The notes beneath the pieces are model-generated. The model had not been told where the DNA came from. It ran no database searches and worked only from the letters and a program-made list of their open reading frames with translations. This document shows positions 10,114 to 19,030 of a DNA stretch of 64,000 nucleotides, one piece after another (the first letter of the stretch is position 1; every line of letters starts with the position of its first letter). The position numbers and the translations under genes were made by a program. The stretch spans positions 124,001 to 188,000 of the forward strand of contig NZ_AOMO01000027.1 in assembly GCF_000338875.1 (NCBI RefSeq). The letters run 5' to 3'. Source of the DNA: Vibrio mimicus CAIM 602 (GTDB lineage: Bacteria > Pseudomonadota > Gammaproteobacteria > Enterobacterales > Vibrionaceae).

Positions 10114-10129
10114 TGGCATTGAGTTTGCC
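10114..10129 (+). promoter_or_regulatory. Candidate sigma-54 promoter of vgrG3
   Basis: TGGCATTGAGTTTGCC matches the -24/-12 consensus: GG at 10115-10116 and GC at 10127-10128 are exactly 10 bases apart. It lies in the 230-bp vasL-vgrG3 gap, about 90 bases before the vgrG3 ATG, and downstream of the terminator that follows vasK. VasH, encoded in the same cluster, is the obvious activator. Confidence 0.6.
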
Positions 10130-10216
10130 ATTCTCTGCCACACGAGATTTAAACAATCATATGATGACTGTGGTTCGAAACTTCGCAGTCGACAAGAAGA
10201 GAACAAGGAAAACGGG

Positions 10217-13200
10217 ATGGCAAGGTTACAGTTCCAATTGCAGGTGGACGGCGTTGATGATGAATCGTTGGTCGTACGCGGATTTGAAGGGCAAGAGTCT
10301 CTTTCTGACAGCGTATGGCGCGATCAACCCTGTTATGGTTTTCGTTATCAGATCGATTTGGCTAGTGCGATCCCGGGCCATACAGCTGAGCTGTTTGTCG
10401 ATAAAACGGCTCATTTGACGATTGTACGTGATGGGAACATTGCGCAGCAGATTAATGGTGTTATTCGCCAATTCAGCAAAGGTGATACTGGTCATCGACA
10501 TACTTTCTATTCGTTAACCTTGGTTCCTGCCCTTGAAAGGCTTTCTTTACGCAGTAATAGCCGTATTTTCCAAGAGCAAACTGTGCCAGAAATCATCTCC
10601 ATTTTGCTGCAAGAAATGGGGATTGAAGACTACGCTTTTGCCTTAAAACGCAAGTACGAAAAGCGCGAGTTTTGTGTGCAATACCGTGAAACAGATTTGC
10701 ATTTTTTACACCGTATTGCGGCTGAAGAAGGTTTGGTTTATAGCCATTTACATGAAGCGAACAAGCACACACTCTTATTTACCGATCGTACCGATTGTCA
10801 ACCTAGGCTAGCTACTCCAGTTCCTTACAATGCCTTGGCGGGTGGTGGGATAAACATCCCTTATGTGGTTGGGTTGCAACTCAAAACCACTGCTCAAGTG
10901 AGTCATACTGAGCTGAAAGATTACAGCTTTAAAAAGCCTGCCTACGGTTTTACTCAGCGTACTCAAGGTCAGGAAATGGCTTACCAGCAAACGACCTACG
11001 AGCATTTCGATGCGCCGGGGCGATACAAAGATGATGTCACTGGTAAAGCGTTTAGCCAGATTCGCTTAGAATTCTTGCGTCGTGAAGCTTATCTTGCGGA
11101 AGCGAAAAGTGACCAGCCGCTTTTGCTCGCGGGAGTACGTTTTGATCTACAAGACCATCTTAACCCTGCTATGAATCGAGATTGGCTGGTGGTGCAAGCT
11201 AACCATCAAGGTACTCAACCACAAGCTCTGCAGGAAGATGGTGGCAGTGGAGCGACCACATACAGTAATCAGCTCAAACTTATCCCTGGGCATATCACTT
11301 GGCGAGCAAGACCCTGTGTAAAACCACAGGTTGATGGTCCGATGATTGCCACTGTAGTTGGTCCCTTAGGCGAAGAGATTTTTTGCGATAAATTCGGGCG
11401 AGTGAAAATCCATTTCCCGTGGGATCGCTATTCCAGCAGTAATGAAAAAAGCTCCTGTTGGGTGCGAGTCGCGCAAGAGTGGGCAGGTAGTCAGTATGGC
11501 AGTATGGCGATTCCACGTGTCGGTCATGAAGTGATTGTTTCGTTTCTTAATGGCGATCCGGATCAGCCGATCATTACTGGTCGCACTTATCATGCGACCA
11601 ATACTTCCCCTTATTCATTGCCTGATAATAAAACTAAAACAGTGCTTCGTACTGAAACCCACCAAGGACAAGGCTACAACGAGCTGAGTTTTGAAGATCA
11701 AGCGGGCACTGAGCAAATTCTACTTCACGCACAAAAGGATTTTGACGCGCTGATTGAACACGACCACACCGAAGTGATTCGTCATGATCAGCATTTAACC
11801 GTGGTTAATGACCGTTTTACTCGTATCCAACGCAATCAACACCTTACCGTCGAGGGCGAAGGCCGTAGCAAGATAGCACTCGACAGCAGTCATGAAGTTG
11901 GCGCGTCACTACAACACAAAGTAGGGCAACGCATTGCTGTCGAGGCGGGTAAAGAGATTTCACTCAAAAGCGGCGCGAAAATCGTGGTTGAAGCCGGAGC
12001 GGAGTTAACCCTAAAAGCAGGGGGCAGTTTTGTAAAAGTCGATGCAGGTGGCGTGCACTTAGTCGGTCCTGCCATCAACCTAAACGCGGGCGGCAGTGCA
12101 GGCAGCGGTAGCGCTTATGGTGGGCAATTAGCGGCAGCACCAAGAATGTTAGCGCAAGCTAAACCAGTAGCAGAATTGGTTCAGCCGGATATTGCAGCCT
12201 CAATGCAATCAGGCGCGGCGCGTGTTATTGATGTTGCATCACTCCCCACTATGATGCCGAGTTCTGCCAATAACACGGCAAATGATGAGCCTGTGGCCGA
12301 AGAGAAAACACCGGAGCGAATTTTAAAATCCGATCTTCTCAAACCATCCGATGAGTTAGAGAAACTCGCCAAGCGACAAGCGAGTGCTTATCGCCAAGGT
12401 AATCACAGCGATGAGGTTAAGTTACTACAAGAAGCGCTAATAAAACTGGGGTTTGATATCGGAAAAGCAGGAGCTGATGGTGACTTTGGTGGAAAAACTA
12501 AGACCGCGATTGAGCAGTTCCAAAAAAGCTATCAACCAAGCCACCAAACACACCCGTCTTACAGCATTGGCCCCGTTGATGGTATTGTCGGCAAAGGTAC
12601 ACTACTAGCACTAGATGAAGCCTTGATGGATGGTTGGGTTTATCTTCTTATTACTAAGGACATGCTAAATGCAGTGTGCCCTAATTCAGGTAATAATAAG
12701 GAGTTGTTAGATTCATTAAATAAATACTGTCCTATGTACGAAATAGATACACCCATTAGAATTGCACATTTTTTATCTCAAATTGCTCATGAAAGTGGAT
12801 GTTTTAGTAGTTTGACAGAAGGAAGTAATTATAGTCATATGGCTGCGAAACTAAAGTTTTCAAAATATAGATCATATGTTGACTCATTAAAATCTGATTC
12901 GATAAACAAGTTTATAAGAGAAGATAACCCAGCAAGATGTAAACAACCTGATTTGTTCAATTTTGTTTATTCAAGTAGTAATGGTAATGGAGATGAGAAA
13001 TCCGGAGATGGATATAAATATAGAGGTAGGGGGCTCATTCAGATTACAGGAAAAGATAAGTATTCAAGGTTTACAAGTGTGCATAATAGTAAAAATCCTG
13101 ATGACACTCAAAATTTTGTCATAAATCCAGATCTTGTTTCCGAAAATTTAAATTATGCAGTTGAGTCAGCATGTATTTACTGGAGGCATTGGGGGGCACT

Positions 13201-13369
13201 ATCTAAAAAATTTAACGCTAATGGTGATGTAAACATATTAATTGATAATGCACCAAATGATGTTGAGTTAATTAGCCAGGCGGTAAATGGTGGTAGTTAT
13301 GGACACTCTAATGGCTTAGATGACCGCATTGATAAATTTAATAAAATAAAAAATAACTTGGGATTGTGA
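10217..13369 (+). CDS. vgrG3: VgrG3, T6SS spike with C-terminal peptidoglycan hydrolase
   Basis: Evolved VgrG, 1050 residues. Residues 1 to about 640 are the gp27/gp5-like spike: a gp27-type base, an OB fold near GEEIFCDKFGRVKIHFPWD, and the repeat-rich beta-helix (HDQHLTVVNDRFT, ISLKSGAKIVVEAG). A linker follows, then a PG_binding_1-like domain at about 727-801 (DEVKLLQEALIKLGF, DGIVGKGTLLAL). Residues from about 811 form a GH19/lysozyme-like hydrolase with QIAHESG (candidate catalytic Glu859) and YRGRGLIQITGKDKYSRF. After delivery to prey periplasm it should cut cell-wall glycan. The start at 10217 follows AAGGA. From about base 12640 the DNA is clearly more AT-rich than the spike part, the sign of an exchanged effector cassette. 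Confidence 0.95.
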   Translation: MARLQFQLQVDGVDDESLVVRGFEGQESLSDSVWRDQPCYGFRYQIDLASAIPGHTAELFVDKTAHLTIVRDGNIAQQINGVIRQFSKGDTGHRHTFYSLTLVPALERLSLRSNSRIFQEQTVPEIISILLQEMGIEDYAFALKRKYEKREFCVQYRETDLHFLHRIAAEEGLVYSHLHEANKHTLLFTDRTDCQPRLATPVPYNALAGGGINIPYVVGLQLKTTAQVSHTELKDYSFKKPAYGFTQRTQGQEMAYQQTTYEHFDAPGRYKDDVTGKAFSQIRLEFLRREAYLAEAKSDQPLLLAGVRFDLQDHLNPAMNRDWLVVQANHQGTQPQALQEDGGSGATTYSNQLKLIPGHITWRARPCVKPQVDGPMIATVVGPLGEEIFCDKFGRVKIHFPWDRYSSSNEKSSCWVRVAQEWAGSQYGSMAIPRVGHEVIVSFLNGDPDQPIITGRTYHATNTSPYSLPDNKTKTVLRTETHQGQGYNELSFEDQAGTEQILLHAQKDFDALIEHDHTEVIRHDQHLTVVNDRFTRIQRNQHLTVEGEGRSKIALDSSHEVGASLQHKVGQRIAVEAGKEISLKSGAKIVVEAGAELTLKAGGSFVKVDAGGVHLVGPAINLNAGGSAGSGSAYGGQLAAAPRMLAQAKPVAELVQPDIAASMQSGAARVIDVASLPTMMPSSANNTANDEPVAEEKTPERILKSDLLKPSDELEKLAKRQASAYRQGNHSDEVKLLQEALIKLGFDIGKAGADGDFGGKTKTAIEQFQKSYQPSHQTHPSYSIGPVDGIVGKGTLLALDEALMDGWVYLLITKDMLNAVCPNSGNNKELLDSLNKYCPMYEIDTPIRIAHFLSQIAHESGCFSSLTEGSNYSHMAAKLKFSKYRSYVDSLKSDSINKFIREDNPARCKQPDLFNFVYSSSNGNGDEKSGDGYKYRGRGLIQITGKDKYSRFTSVHNSKNPDDTQNFVINPDLVSENLNYAVESACIYWRHWGALSKKFNANGDVNILIDNAPNDVELISQAVNGGSYGHSNGLDDRIDKFNKIKNNLGL

Positions 13370-13373
13370 TTTT

Positions 13374-13955
13374 ATGAAAAATTGTGTGTATCTTATCGTC
13401 TTAACACTGTGTTTCAGTATAGCTCAAGCTAATGATGAAAATGTTGATGATTTAATTGTATCATCATATATAGAAACTCAAGATGAGAAGATAAAAGATT
13501 TCCAAGGAGAAGAGTTTCAAATTTCTTTCCAGAAAGAGAGTATCATGAAAAAAGGAGGTCTCAATGATGGTAGCCTTAACGCATTCATAACAATCTCTGG
13601 TAACCGAAGTTTATTGTTTGAACAAAAAGATTTTAATCCATATGGGCAAGATGCATTTGTCTTTTCTTGTAAAGCATCAGACAGTAAGTTGAGGGTTTTT
13701 ATTCAGACAAGATATGCAAGCTCAGATAATATCACACCTTGGTTTATTCAGTTTACGCCGTATATTTTTACGATTGAATCTGGTTCAGTAAGAAGAGAAT
13801 ATAATTTTGAACATGAATATTTCTATGGTGGCGACTTTTTTTATAGAAGAATAATTGATGATGAGAAATTAATCATTAAATATCCATTCTATACCAATGA
13901 TAAAGTCATAGAGAGATTGTTTGAATCTAAATTATGTGTTGATTATAGTGAATAA
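13374..13955 (+). CDS. Secreted protein of unknown function in the effector/immunity cassette
   Basis: 193 residues, no family recognised. A Sec signal peptide is clear (MKNCVYLIVLTLCFSIAQA) and the mature protein is acidic, with two cysteines (FSCKASD, SKLCVDYSE) that could pair, and many beta-prone aromatic stretches. It starts 4 bases after the vgrG3 stop and its own stop overlaps the GTG start of the next gene, so it is translationally coupled in the vgrG3 cassette. The DNA is AT-rich like the effector domain. Position and periplasmic targeting suggest a second immunity or accessory protein against the VgrG3 hydrolase or a related toxin; this is inference only. Confidence 0.75.
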   Translation: MKNCVYLIVLTLCFSIAQANDENVDDLIVSSYIETQDEKIKDFQGEEFQISFQKESIMKKGGLNDGSLNAFITISGNRSLLFEQKDFNPYGQDAFVFSCKASDSKLRVFIQTRYASSDNITPWFIQFTPYIFTIESGSVRREYNFEHEYFYGGDFFYRRIIDDEKLIIKYPFYTNDKVIERLFESKLCVDYSE

Positions 13956-14316
13956 TTTACTTTCTGCGTATTCTACTATTTTATTTATATGGTTTGGTGT
14001 TAGTGGTGACGCTATTGCTAGTGAAAGCTGCAATAATACATCTGGAGTACATCAAAAAATTCTAGTGTGCATCCTAAATGAGATAGCTAAGTCAGAGACT
14101 CAGATTAGAAATAATATTTCTTCTAAGTCTATAGATTATGGTTTTCCTGATGATTTCTACAGCAAGCAAAGATTAGCTATTCATGAAAAGTGTATGCTTT
14201 ATATAAATGTAGGTGGCCAACGTGGTGAATTGCTAATGAATCAATGTGAACTTTCGATGCTACAAGGCCTTGATATTTACATTCAACAGTATATAGAGGA
14301 TGTTGATAATAGTTAG
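13948..14316 (+). CDS. tsiV3: Probable VgrG3 immunity protein (TsiV3-like)
   Basis: Likely periplasmic antidote to the VgrG3 muramidase-type domain. From the GTG at 13948 the product is 122 residues, the length I remember for TsiV3, with a signal peptide ending near GDAIASESC. The cysteine pattern and helical segments (HQKILVCILNEIAKSETQI, EKCMLYIN, LLMNQCELSMLQGLDIYIQ) resemble LprI/DUF1311-type lysozyme inhibitors. The start overlaps the end of the preceding gene (GTGAATAA); an ATG at 13921 further inside that gene would add nine residues ahead of the signal peptide. AT-rich like its neighbours. The symbol is inferred from position, size and target; a sequence comparison would settle it. 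Confidence 0.7.
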   Translation: MNNLLSAYSTILFIWFGVSGDAIASESCNNTSGVHQKILVCILNEIAKSETQIRNNISSKSIDYGFPDDFYSKQRLAIHEKCMLYINVGGQRGELLMNQCELSMLQGLDIYIQQYIEDVDNS

Positions 14317-14425
14317 GATTAGCATCACAAATAAGTTTGTGATAATGAATGCTTTGGGTTTACTACGGATTGTTAATTAAATATCAGTGATATTAAAAAT
14401 ACATCGATTAAATTGGGTCGTCGTT

Positions 14426-14458
14426 AAAACCCCAGAGCAATTAAACTCTGGGGTTTTT
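14426..14458. terminator. Bidirectional terminator between the T6SS cassette and the DUF3012 gene
   Basis: AAAACCCCAGAG and CTCTGGGGTTTT form a perfect 12-bp stem with an A/T-rich 8-base loop; T or A runs on both sides suit termination in both directions between convergent genes. Confidence 0.85.
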
Positions 14459-14463
14459 CCTTC

Positions 14464-14724
14464 TCACAGCACACAATATTTAGCGTAAGAGCCCGCTTCT
14501 TTGGCTGTCCAGTCACCTTTGGATTTTTCATTCATATCTTCGCACCAAGATTTGCTGCCGACTTCATTGTTGAAAATACAGTGTTTGGCGAAGTCGAGAG
14601 TGTCTTGAGTATTCCACTCGCTTTTCGGTTTTTCGCGCATTCCTTCACACCATGATTTACTGCCGACTTCGGTACAGGCTGAAAGCGCTAGCGCACTCAA
14701 TACTACCAATAGAGTGTTTTTCAT
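14464..14724 (-). CDS. DUF3012 lipoprotein with internal duplication
   Basis: 86-residue lipoprotein. The signal MKNTLLVVLSALALSAC ends in a lipobox (LSAC), so Cys17 should be lipidated. The mature part is two copies of the DUF3012 motif EVGSKSWCE-M-K-W-A-YCV: the first reads EVGSKSWCEGMREKPKSEWN with a later KHC, the second EVGSKSWCEDMNEKSKGDWT with a later KYC. Most DUF3012 proteins I know carry one copy. The start at 14724 follows GAGGATCGA; an ATG five codons earlier would precede the signal peptide. No function is known for the family. Confidence 0.88.
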   Translation of the reverse strand: MKNTLLVVLSALALSACTEVGSKSWCEGMREKPKSEWNTQDTLDFAKHCIFNNEVGSKSWCEDMNEKSKGDWTAKEAGSYAKYCVL

Positions 14725-14857
14725 TCGATCCTCATTCACTGCTTTAGTTTGTTGGCGTCACTATACCGAACCATGAGGCCGCTGTGTTAAATCAGCGCGA
14801 AAAGATCGTGCTCACTCGAAGTGTGTTCATTCAGTTGTATATCTGAAGAATAATTTT

Positions 14858-14873
14858 GCTGATCGTTTTCACA
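14858..14873 (+). promoter_or_regulatory. Candidate CRP site of the rbs operon
   Basis: GCTGA-N6-TCACA matches 8 of 10 conserved bases of the CRP consensus TGTGA-N6-TCACA and lies about 55 bases upstream of the RbsR operator. The E. coli rbs operon is CRP-dependent. Confidence 0.5.
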
Positions 14874-14920
14874 CTCTGCCGATTTGTCGCGTGCAAACTC
14901 AATTGAGTAAACTATTATGT

Positions 14921-14938
14921 CATCGAAACGTTTCGATG
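14921..14938. promoter_or_regulatory. RbsR operator
   Basis: CATCGAAACGTTTCGATG is a perfect 18-bp palindrome with the GAAACGTTTC core typical of LacI-family sites and almost identical to the E. coli RbsR operator. It lies 67 bases before rbsD; rbsR closes the operon. Confidence 0.85.
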
Positions 14939-15005
14939 TGCATTTTTTCATCAGATTGAAGTGGTGCAGTCGTTATCTGAACGTGAATTGATAAAAGGTA
15001 TCACC

Positions 15006-15425
15006 ATGAAAAAAAGTACCCTACTGAACTCTGATCTCTCTTATCTGGTGGCGACACTCGGCCATACCGATGAAATCACTATTTGCGATGCTGGGTTACC
15101 AATACCCGATGAAGTGACGCGTATTGATCTCGCGCTCACTCATGGTGTGCCTTCTTTTTTGGAAACGGTGCGGGTGATTTTGTCTGAGTCACAGATTGAA
15201 AGTGCCATCGTGGCGGAAGAGTTTGTTCGAGTGAGTCCGGTACTACATGAAGCTTTATGCCGTGAATTGAAAGCCGAAGAGCAATTGTGCGGTAAGCCGA
15301 TTGCTATCCAATACATCAGCCATGAAGCGTTTAAACAACGTACCTTGCAAAGTCGCGCGGTAGTGCGCACTGGTGAATGTACACCTTATGCCAATGTGAT
15401 TTTCCAAGCAGGTGTCGTGTTTTAA
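15006..15425 (+). CDS. rbsD: D-ribose pyranase RbsD
   Basis: 139-residue RbsD/FucU-family mutarotase that interconverts beta-pyranose and beta-furanose forms of ribose so that RbsK can use the sugar. Family signatures [16 protein letters not shown] and the C-terminal [17 protein letters not shown] are intact. I chose the ATG at 15006 (MKKSTLL), preceded by AAAGG, because it gives the normal family length; an ATG 45 bases upstream would add a non-conserved leader. First gene of rbsDACBKR; rbsA follows after 26 bases. Confidence 0.96.
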   Translation: MKKSTLLNSDLSYLVATLGHTDEITICDAGLPIPDEVTRIDLALTHGVPSFLETVRVILSESQIESAIVAEEFVRVSPVLHEALCRELKAEEQLCGKPIAIQYISHEAFKQRTLQSRAVVRTGECTPYANVIFQAGVVF

Positions 15426-15451
15426 CCACGCCTAACCATGGAGTAAACACT

Positions 15452-16954
15452 ATGACTCAAGCAATTTTAGCCCTGAGCCAAATTGAAAAAGCGTTCCCTG
15501 GCGTGAAAGCCTTGGACAAAGCGAGCCTGAATGTCTATCCGGGGAGGGTAATGGCGTTAATGGGTGAGAACGGCGCAGGCAAGTCAACGTTGATGAAAGT
15601 GCTGACCGGCATTTACAGCAAAGATGCAGGAAGCATCGAGTATCAAGGCCAACCTGTGAGTTTTAAAGGCCCACGAGATTCCCAGCTGGCTGGCATCAGC
15701 ATTATCCACCAAGAGTTAAACCTGATCCCGCAGCTTACGATTGCGGAAAATATTTTTCTTGGCCGTGAGATGACTTCGCCATTCGGACGCATTCTGTGGG
15801 ATGAAATGTACCGCAAAGCCGATCAATTGCTCGCGCGTTTGAATGTGAAACACAGTGCGAAAACCTTGCTCGAAGATCTGAGCTTGGGTGAGCAGCAGAT
15901 GGTGGAAATTGCCAAAGCGCTGTCGTTTGAATCGAAAGTCATCATCATGGATGAACCGACGGATGCGCTGACCGATACCGAAACCGAATCTCTGTTTAAT
16001 GTCATTAATGAACTGCGCGAACAAGGCTGCGGCATTGTTTATATCTCGCACCGTTTGAAAGAGATTTTTGAGATTTGTGACGACATCACAGTGCTGCGTG
16101 ACGGCAAATTTATTGGTGAGTGCCGCGTGTGCGATACCAATGAAGATGGCCTGATTGAGATGATGGTTGGCCGTAAACTGGAAGAACAGTACCCACGCAT
16201 TGCTGCGCAGCAAGGTGACATCAGCCTTGAGGTGATTGGCCTGACTGGCTCGGGTGTACACGATGTCAGCTTTACGCTTAAAAAAGGCGAGATTCTTGGT
16301 GTCTCTGGCCTGATGGGGGCCGGGCGCACTGAACTGATGAAGGTGATTTATGGCGCGCTGCCTTCGGAGCGTGGGGTGATTAACCTCAATGGGCGCACTG
16401 TTAATCCAGTTAGCCCGCAAGATGGTTTGGCCAACGGCATCGCTTATATCTCAGAAGATCGTAAAGGTGATGGCTTGGTGCTTGGCCTTTCGGTGAAAGA
16501 GAACATGTCACTCTGCGCGCTCGATCAATTGAGCAAAGGCATGCAAATTCGACATGCCGATGAAGTGATTGCCGTGGATGACTTTATTCGCCTGTTCAAC
16601 ATCAAAACCCCAAGTCGTGAGCAAATCATTGGCAACCTTTCTGGGGGTAATCAGCAGAAAGTGGCGATCGCTAAAGGGCTGATGACTAAGCCGAAAGTGC
16701 TGATTTTGGATGAACCGACTCGCGGCGTTGACGTGGGTGCGAAAAAAGAGATCTACCAACTGATCAACCAATTTAAAGCCGAAGGTATGAGCATCATTTT
16801 AGTCTCCTCAGAAATGCCAGAAGTGCTTGGCATGAGTGACCGCATTCTGGTGATGCATGAAGGGCGCATTAGCGGCGAGTTTATGGCGAGCGAAGCCGAT
16901 CAAGAGAAATTAATGGCGTGTGCAGTAGGGCGTAACCCTGCTCACGCAGCATGA
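15452..16954 (+). CDS. rbsA: Ribose ABC transporter ATPase RbsA
   Basis: 500-residue double-cassette sugar ABC ATPase that drives ribose import with RbsB and RbsC. The first domain has Walker [13 protein letters not shown], signature LSLGEQQM and Walker [14 protein letters not shown]. The second has [15 protein letters not shown] and [13 protein letters not shown], with the degenerate P-loop region usual for this subfamily ([13 protein letters not shown]). Start at 15452 after GGAG; the frame is open upstream into rbsD but only this ATG begins the conserved N-terminus ([17 protein letters not shown]). Its stop overlaps an ATG just before rbsC. Confidence 0.97.
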   Translation: MTQAILALSQIEKAFPGVKALDKASLNVYPGRVMALMGENGAGKSTLMKVLTGIYSKDAGSIEYQGQPVSFKGPRDSQLAGISIIHQELNLIPQLTIAENIFLGREMTSPFGRILWDEMYRKADQLLARLNVKHSAKTLLEDLSLGEQQMVEIAKALSFESKVIIMDEPTDALTDTETESLFNVINELREQGCGIVYISHRLKEIFEICDDITVLRDGKFIGECRVCDTNEDGLIEMMVGRKLEEQYPRIAAQQGDISLEVIGLTGSGVHDVSFTLKKGEILGVSGLMGAGRTELMKVIYGALPSERGVINLNGRTVNPVSPQDGLANGIAYISEDRKGDGLVLGLSVKENMSLCALDQLSKGMQIRHADEVIAVDDFIRLFNIKTPSREQIIGNLSGGNQQKVAIAKGLMTKPKVLILDEPTRGVDVGAKKEIYQLINQFKAEGMSIILVSSEMPEVLGMSDRILVMHEGRISGEFMASEADQEKLMACAVGRNPAHAA

Positions 16955-16968
16955 AACAAGGATACAGC

Positions 16969-17952
16969 ATGAGTACCCGAACCATGACCAATACGACATC
17001 TGATAACCGTAAAAAACTGCTCAGTAAAGAGTGGTTGATTGAACAAAAATCGCTGATCGCACTGCTGTTTTTAGTGGTTGTCGTCTCCTTCTTAAACCCG
17101 GATTTTTTTACTGTCGATAACATACTGAATATTCTGCGCCAAACCTCAGTCAACGCGATTATTGCGGTCGGTATGACGCTGGTAATTTTAACTGCAGGGA
17201 TTGATTTGAGCGTCGGTTCGGTGCTCGCCTTGTGTGGCGCTTTTGCGGCAACCTTAGTGGCGATGGAAGTCCCTGTTCTGGTAGCCGTACCCACGGCTTT
17301 ACTGGCCGGTGCTGCGCTTGGCGCAATCAGCGGCATCATCATTGCCAAAGGCAAAGTGCAGGCGTTTATTGCCACTCTAGTCACCATGACGCTGCTGCGC
17401 GGCGTCACCATGGTGTACACCGATGGGCGTCCTATTTCGACCGGATTCACTGATACGGCGGACACCTTTGCATGGTTTGGTACTGGCTACGCGTTGGGCA
17501 TTCCGGTTCCGGTATGGCTGATGGTCGTGGTGTTTGCCGGCGCTTGGTATCTACTCAATCACACTCGTTTTGGCCGTTATGTGTATGCAGTGGGCGGCAA
17601 CGAATCGGCGACTCGTCTCTCTGGTATCAACGTTGATCGCGTCAAAATCGGGGTGTATGCCATCTGTGGTTTACTGGCCGCGCTGGCGGGCATCATCGTC
17701 ACTTCACGCCTTTCTTCTGCGCAACCCACCGCGGGTATGGGCTATGAATTGGATGCGATTGCGGCTGTCGTGCTCGGTGGCACCAGTTTGATGGGCGGTA
17801 AAGGCCGCATTATGGGCACGCTGATCGGCGCACTTATCATCGGATTTTTAAACAACGCATTGAACTTGCTCGATGTTTCCTCCTACTACCAAATGATTGC
17901 GAAAGCAGTGGTTATTTTGCTGGCAGTCTTGGTAGACAACAAAAATAAATAA
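16969..17952 (+). CDS. rbsC: Ribose ABC transporter permease RbsC
   Basis: 327-residue inner-membrane permease of the BPD_transp_2 family with multiple hydrophobic segments and family motifs TAGIDLSVGSVLAL, GGNESATRLSGI and GLLAALAGIIVTSRL. I chose ATG 16969, which has AAGGAT at good spacing; an ATG at 16951 overlaps the rbsA stop and would add six residues. Works with RbsA and RbsB in ribose import. rbsB begins 60 bases after the stop. Confidence 0.95.
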   Translation: MSTRTMTNTTSDNRKKLLSKEWLIEQKSLIALLFLVVVVSFLNPDFFTVDNILNILRQTSVNAIIAVGMTLVILTAGIDLSVGSVLALCGAFAATLVAMEVPVLVAVPTALLAGAALGAISGIIIAKGKVQAFIATLVTMTLLRGVTMVYTDGRPISTGFTDTADTFAWFGTGYALGIPVPVWLMVVVFAGAWYLLNHTRFGRYVYAVGGNESATRLSGINVDRVKIGVYAICGLLAALAGIIVTSRLSSAQPTAGMGYELDAIAAVVLGGTSLMGGKGRIMGTLIGALIIGFLNNALNLLDVSSYYQMIAKAVVILLAVLVDNKNK

Positions 17953-18012
17953 AACGTGAATCCGCCTCGACAGGGCAAGGGCTGCGAGGCTAAACCAAAA
18001 AGGACTACGAAA

Positions 18013-18891
18013 ATGAAAAAACTGACCACTCTTATCTCTGCTGCTCTACTTTCCACTTCGGTTTCTTTTGCGGCGCAAGCGCAAGATACCGTGGCGATTG
18101 TGCTTTCAACACTGAATAACCCTTTCTTCGTAACCATGAAGGATGGGGCAGAAGCGAAAGCCAAAGAACTTGGCTACAACCTGATTGTGTTGGACTCGCA
18201 AAATGACCCAAGCAAAGAGCTTTCAAACGTGGAAGACCTTACTGTGCGCGGCGTGAAAGCGATTCTGATCAACCCGACTGATTCGGATGCGGTTTCTAAC
18301 GCGATTCGTATTGCTAATCGTTCTAACATTCCAGTTTTGACATTAGACCGTGGTGCGAGCCGTGGTGATGTGGTGAGCCACATCGCTTCTGATAACGTAG
18401 TCGGCGGTGAAATGGCAGGCCATTTTATTGAAGAGAAGATTGGTAGCGATGCCAAAGTGATCCAACTGGAAGGTATCGCCGGAACTTCTGCGGCTCGTGA
18501 GCGTGGTGAAGGCTTCATGAATGCAGTGAAAGGCAGCAAAATGCAGCTTCTGGCTAGTCAACCTGCCGATTTTGACCGTACTAAAGGGTTGAACGTCATG
18601 GAAAACCTACTTGCGGCCAACCCAAATGTACAAGCTGTGTTTGCGCAAAACGATGAAATGGCATTGGGCGCACTGCGTGCGATTCAAGCGTCAGGCAAGT
18701 CAGTGATGATTGTTGGCTTTGATGGAACCGATGACGGTATCGCAGCGGTAGAGCGCGGCCAATTAGCAGCAACTGTCGCACAACAGCCAGACATGATTGG
18801 CGCAATTGGTGTTGAAACGGCCGACAAAATGCTCAAAGGTGAAAAAGTGGAAGCTTACATCCCGGTAGCACTGAAAGTGATTTCAAAATAA
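18013..18891 (+). CDS. rbsB: D-ribose-binding periplasmic protein RbsB
   Basis: 292-residue type I sugar-binding protein that delivers ribose to RbsAC and, in relatives, to a chemoreceptor. A signal peptide [24 protein letters not shown] is followed by the binding domain starting [15 protein letters not shown]; motifs [19 protein letters not shown] and [20 protein letters not shown] are present. Start at 18013 after AAAAAGGAC. A stable hairpin follows the stop, which may protect the rbsB message from decay so that binding protein exceeds permease. Confidence 0.97.
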   Translation: MKKLTTLISAALLSTSVSFAAQAQDTVAIVLSTLNNPFFVTMKDGAEAKAKELGYNLIVLDSQNDPSKELSNVEDLTVRGVKAILINPTDSDAVSNAIRIANRSNIPVLTLDRGASRGDVVSHIASDNVVGGEMAGHFIEEKIGSDAKVIQLEGIAGTSAARERGEGFMNAVKGSKMQLLASQPADFDRTKGLNVMENLLAANPNVQAVFAQNDEMALGALRAIQASGKSVMIVGFDGTDDGIAAVERGQLAATVAQQPDMIGAIGVETADKMLKGEKVEAYIPVALKVISK

Positions 18892-18900
18892 TCTGATCTT

Positions 18901-18922
18901 TCCCTCCTCACATGAGGAGGGA
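18901..18922 (+). repeat. Hairpin between rbsB and rbsK
   Basis: TCCCTCCTCA-CA-TGAGGAGGGA is a 10-bp inverted repeat 10 bases after rbsB without a following T run. Likely an mRNA-stabilising or processing hairpin rather than a terminator; the next 108 bases to rbsK hold no gene. Confidence 0.65.
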
Positions 18923-19030
18923 AAACCGAGCGGTTTACGGGTTTTACTTCTCTCGCTCTGCCCAACAAATTGAAAGGGTATCAGCCATTAAACCACTCTG
19001 TTTTTCCTCATTAATACAAAGGATAACCGT

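Noticed and set aside
14740-15005. Possible small RNA or second gene before rbsD
   Set aside because: The region is explained by the rbs promoter, CRP-like site and RbsR operator; no hairpin-plus-T-run typical of an sRNA 3' end was seen.
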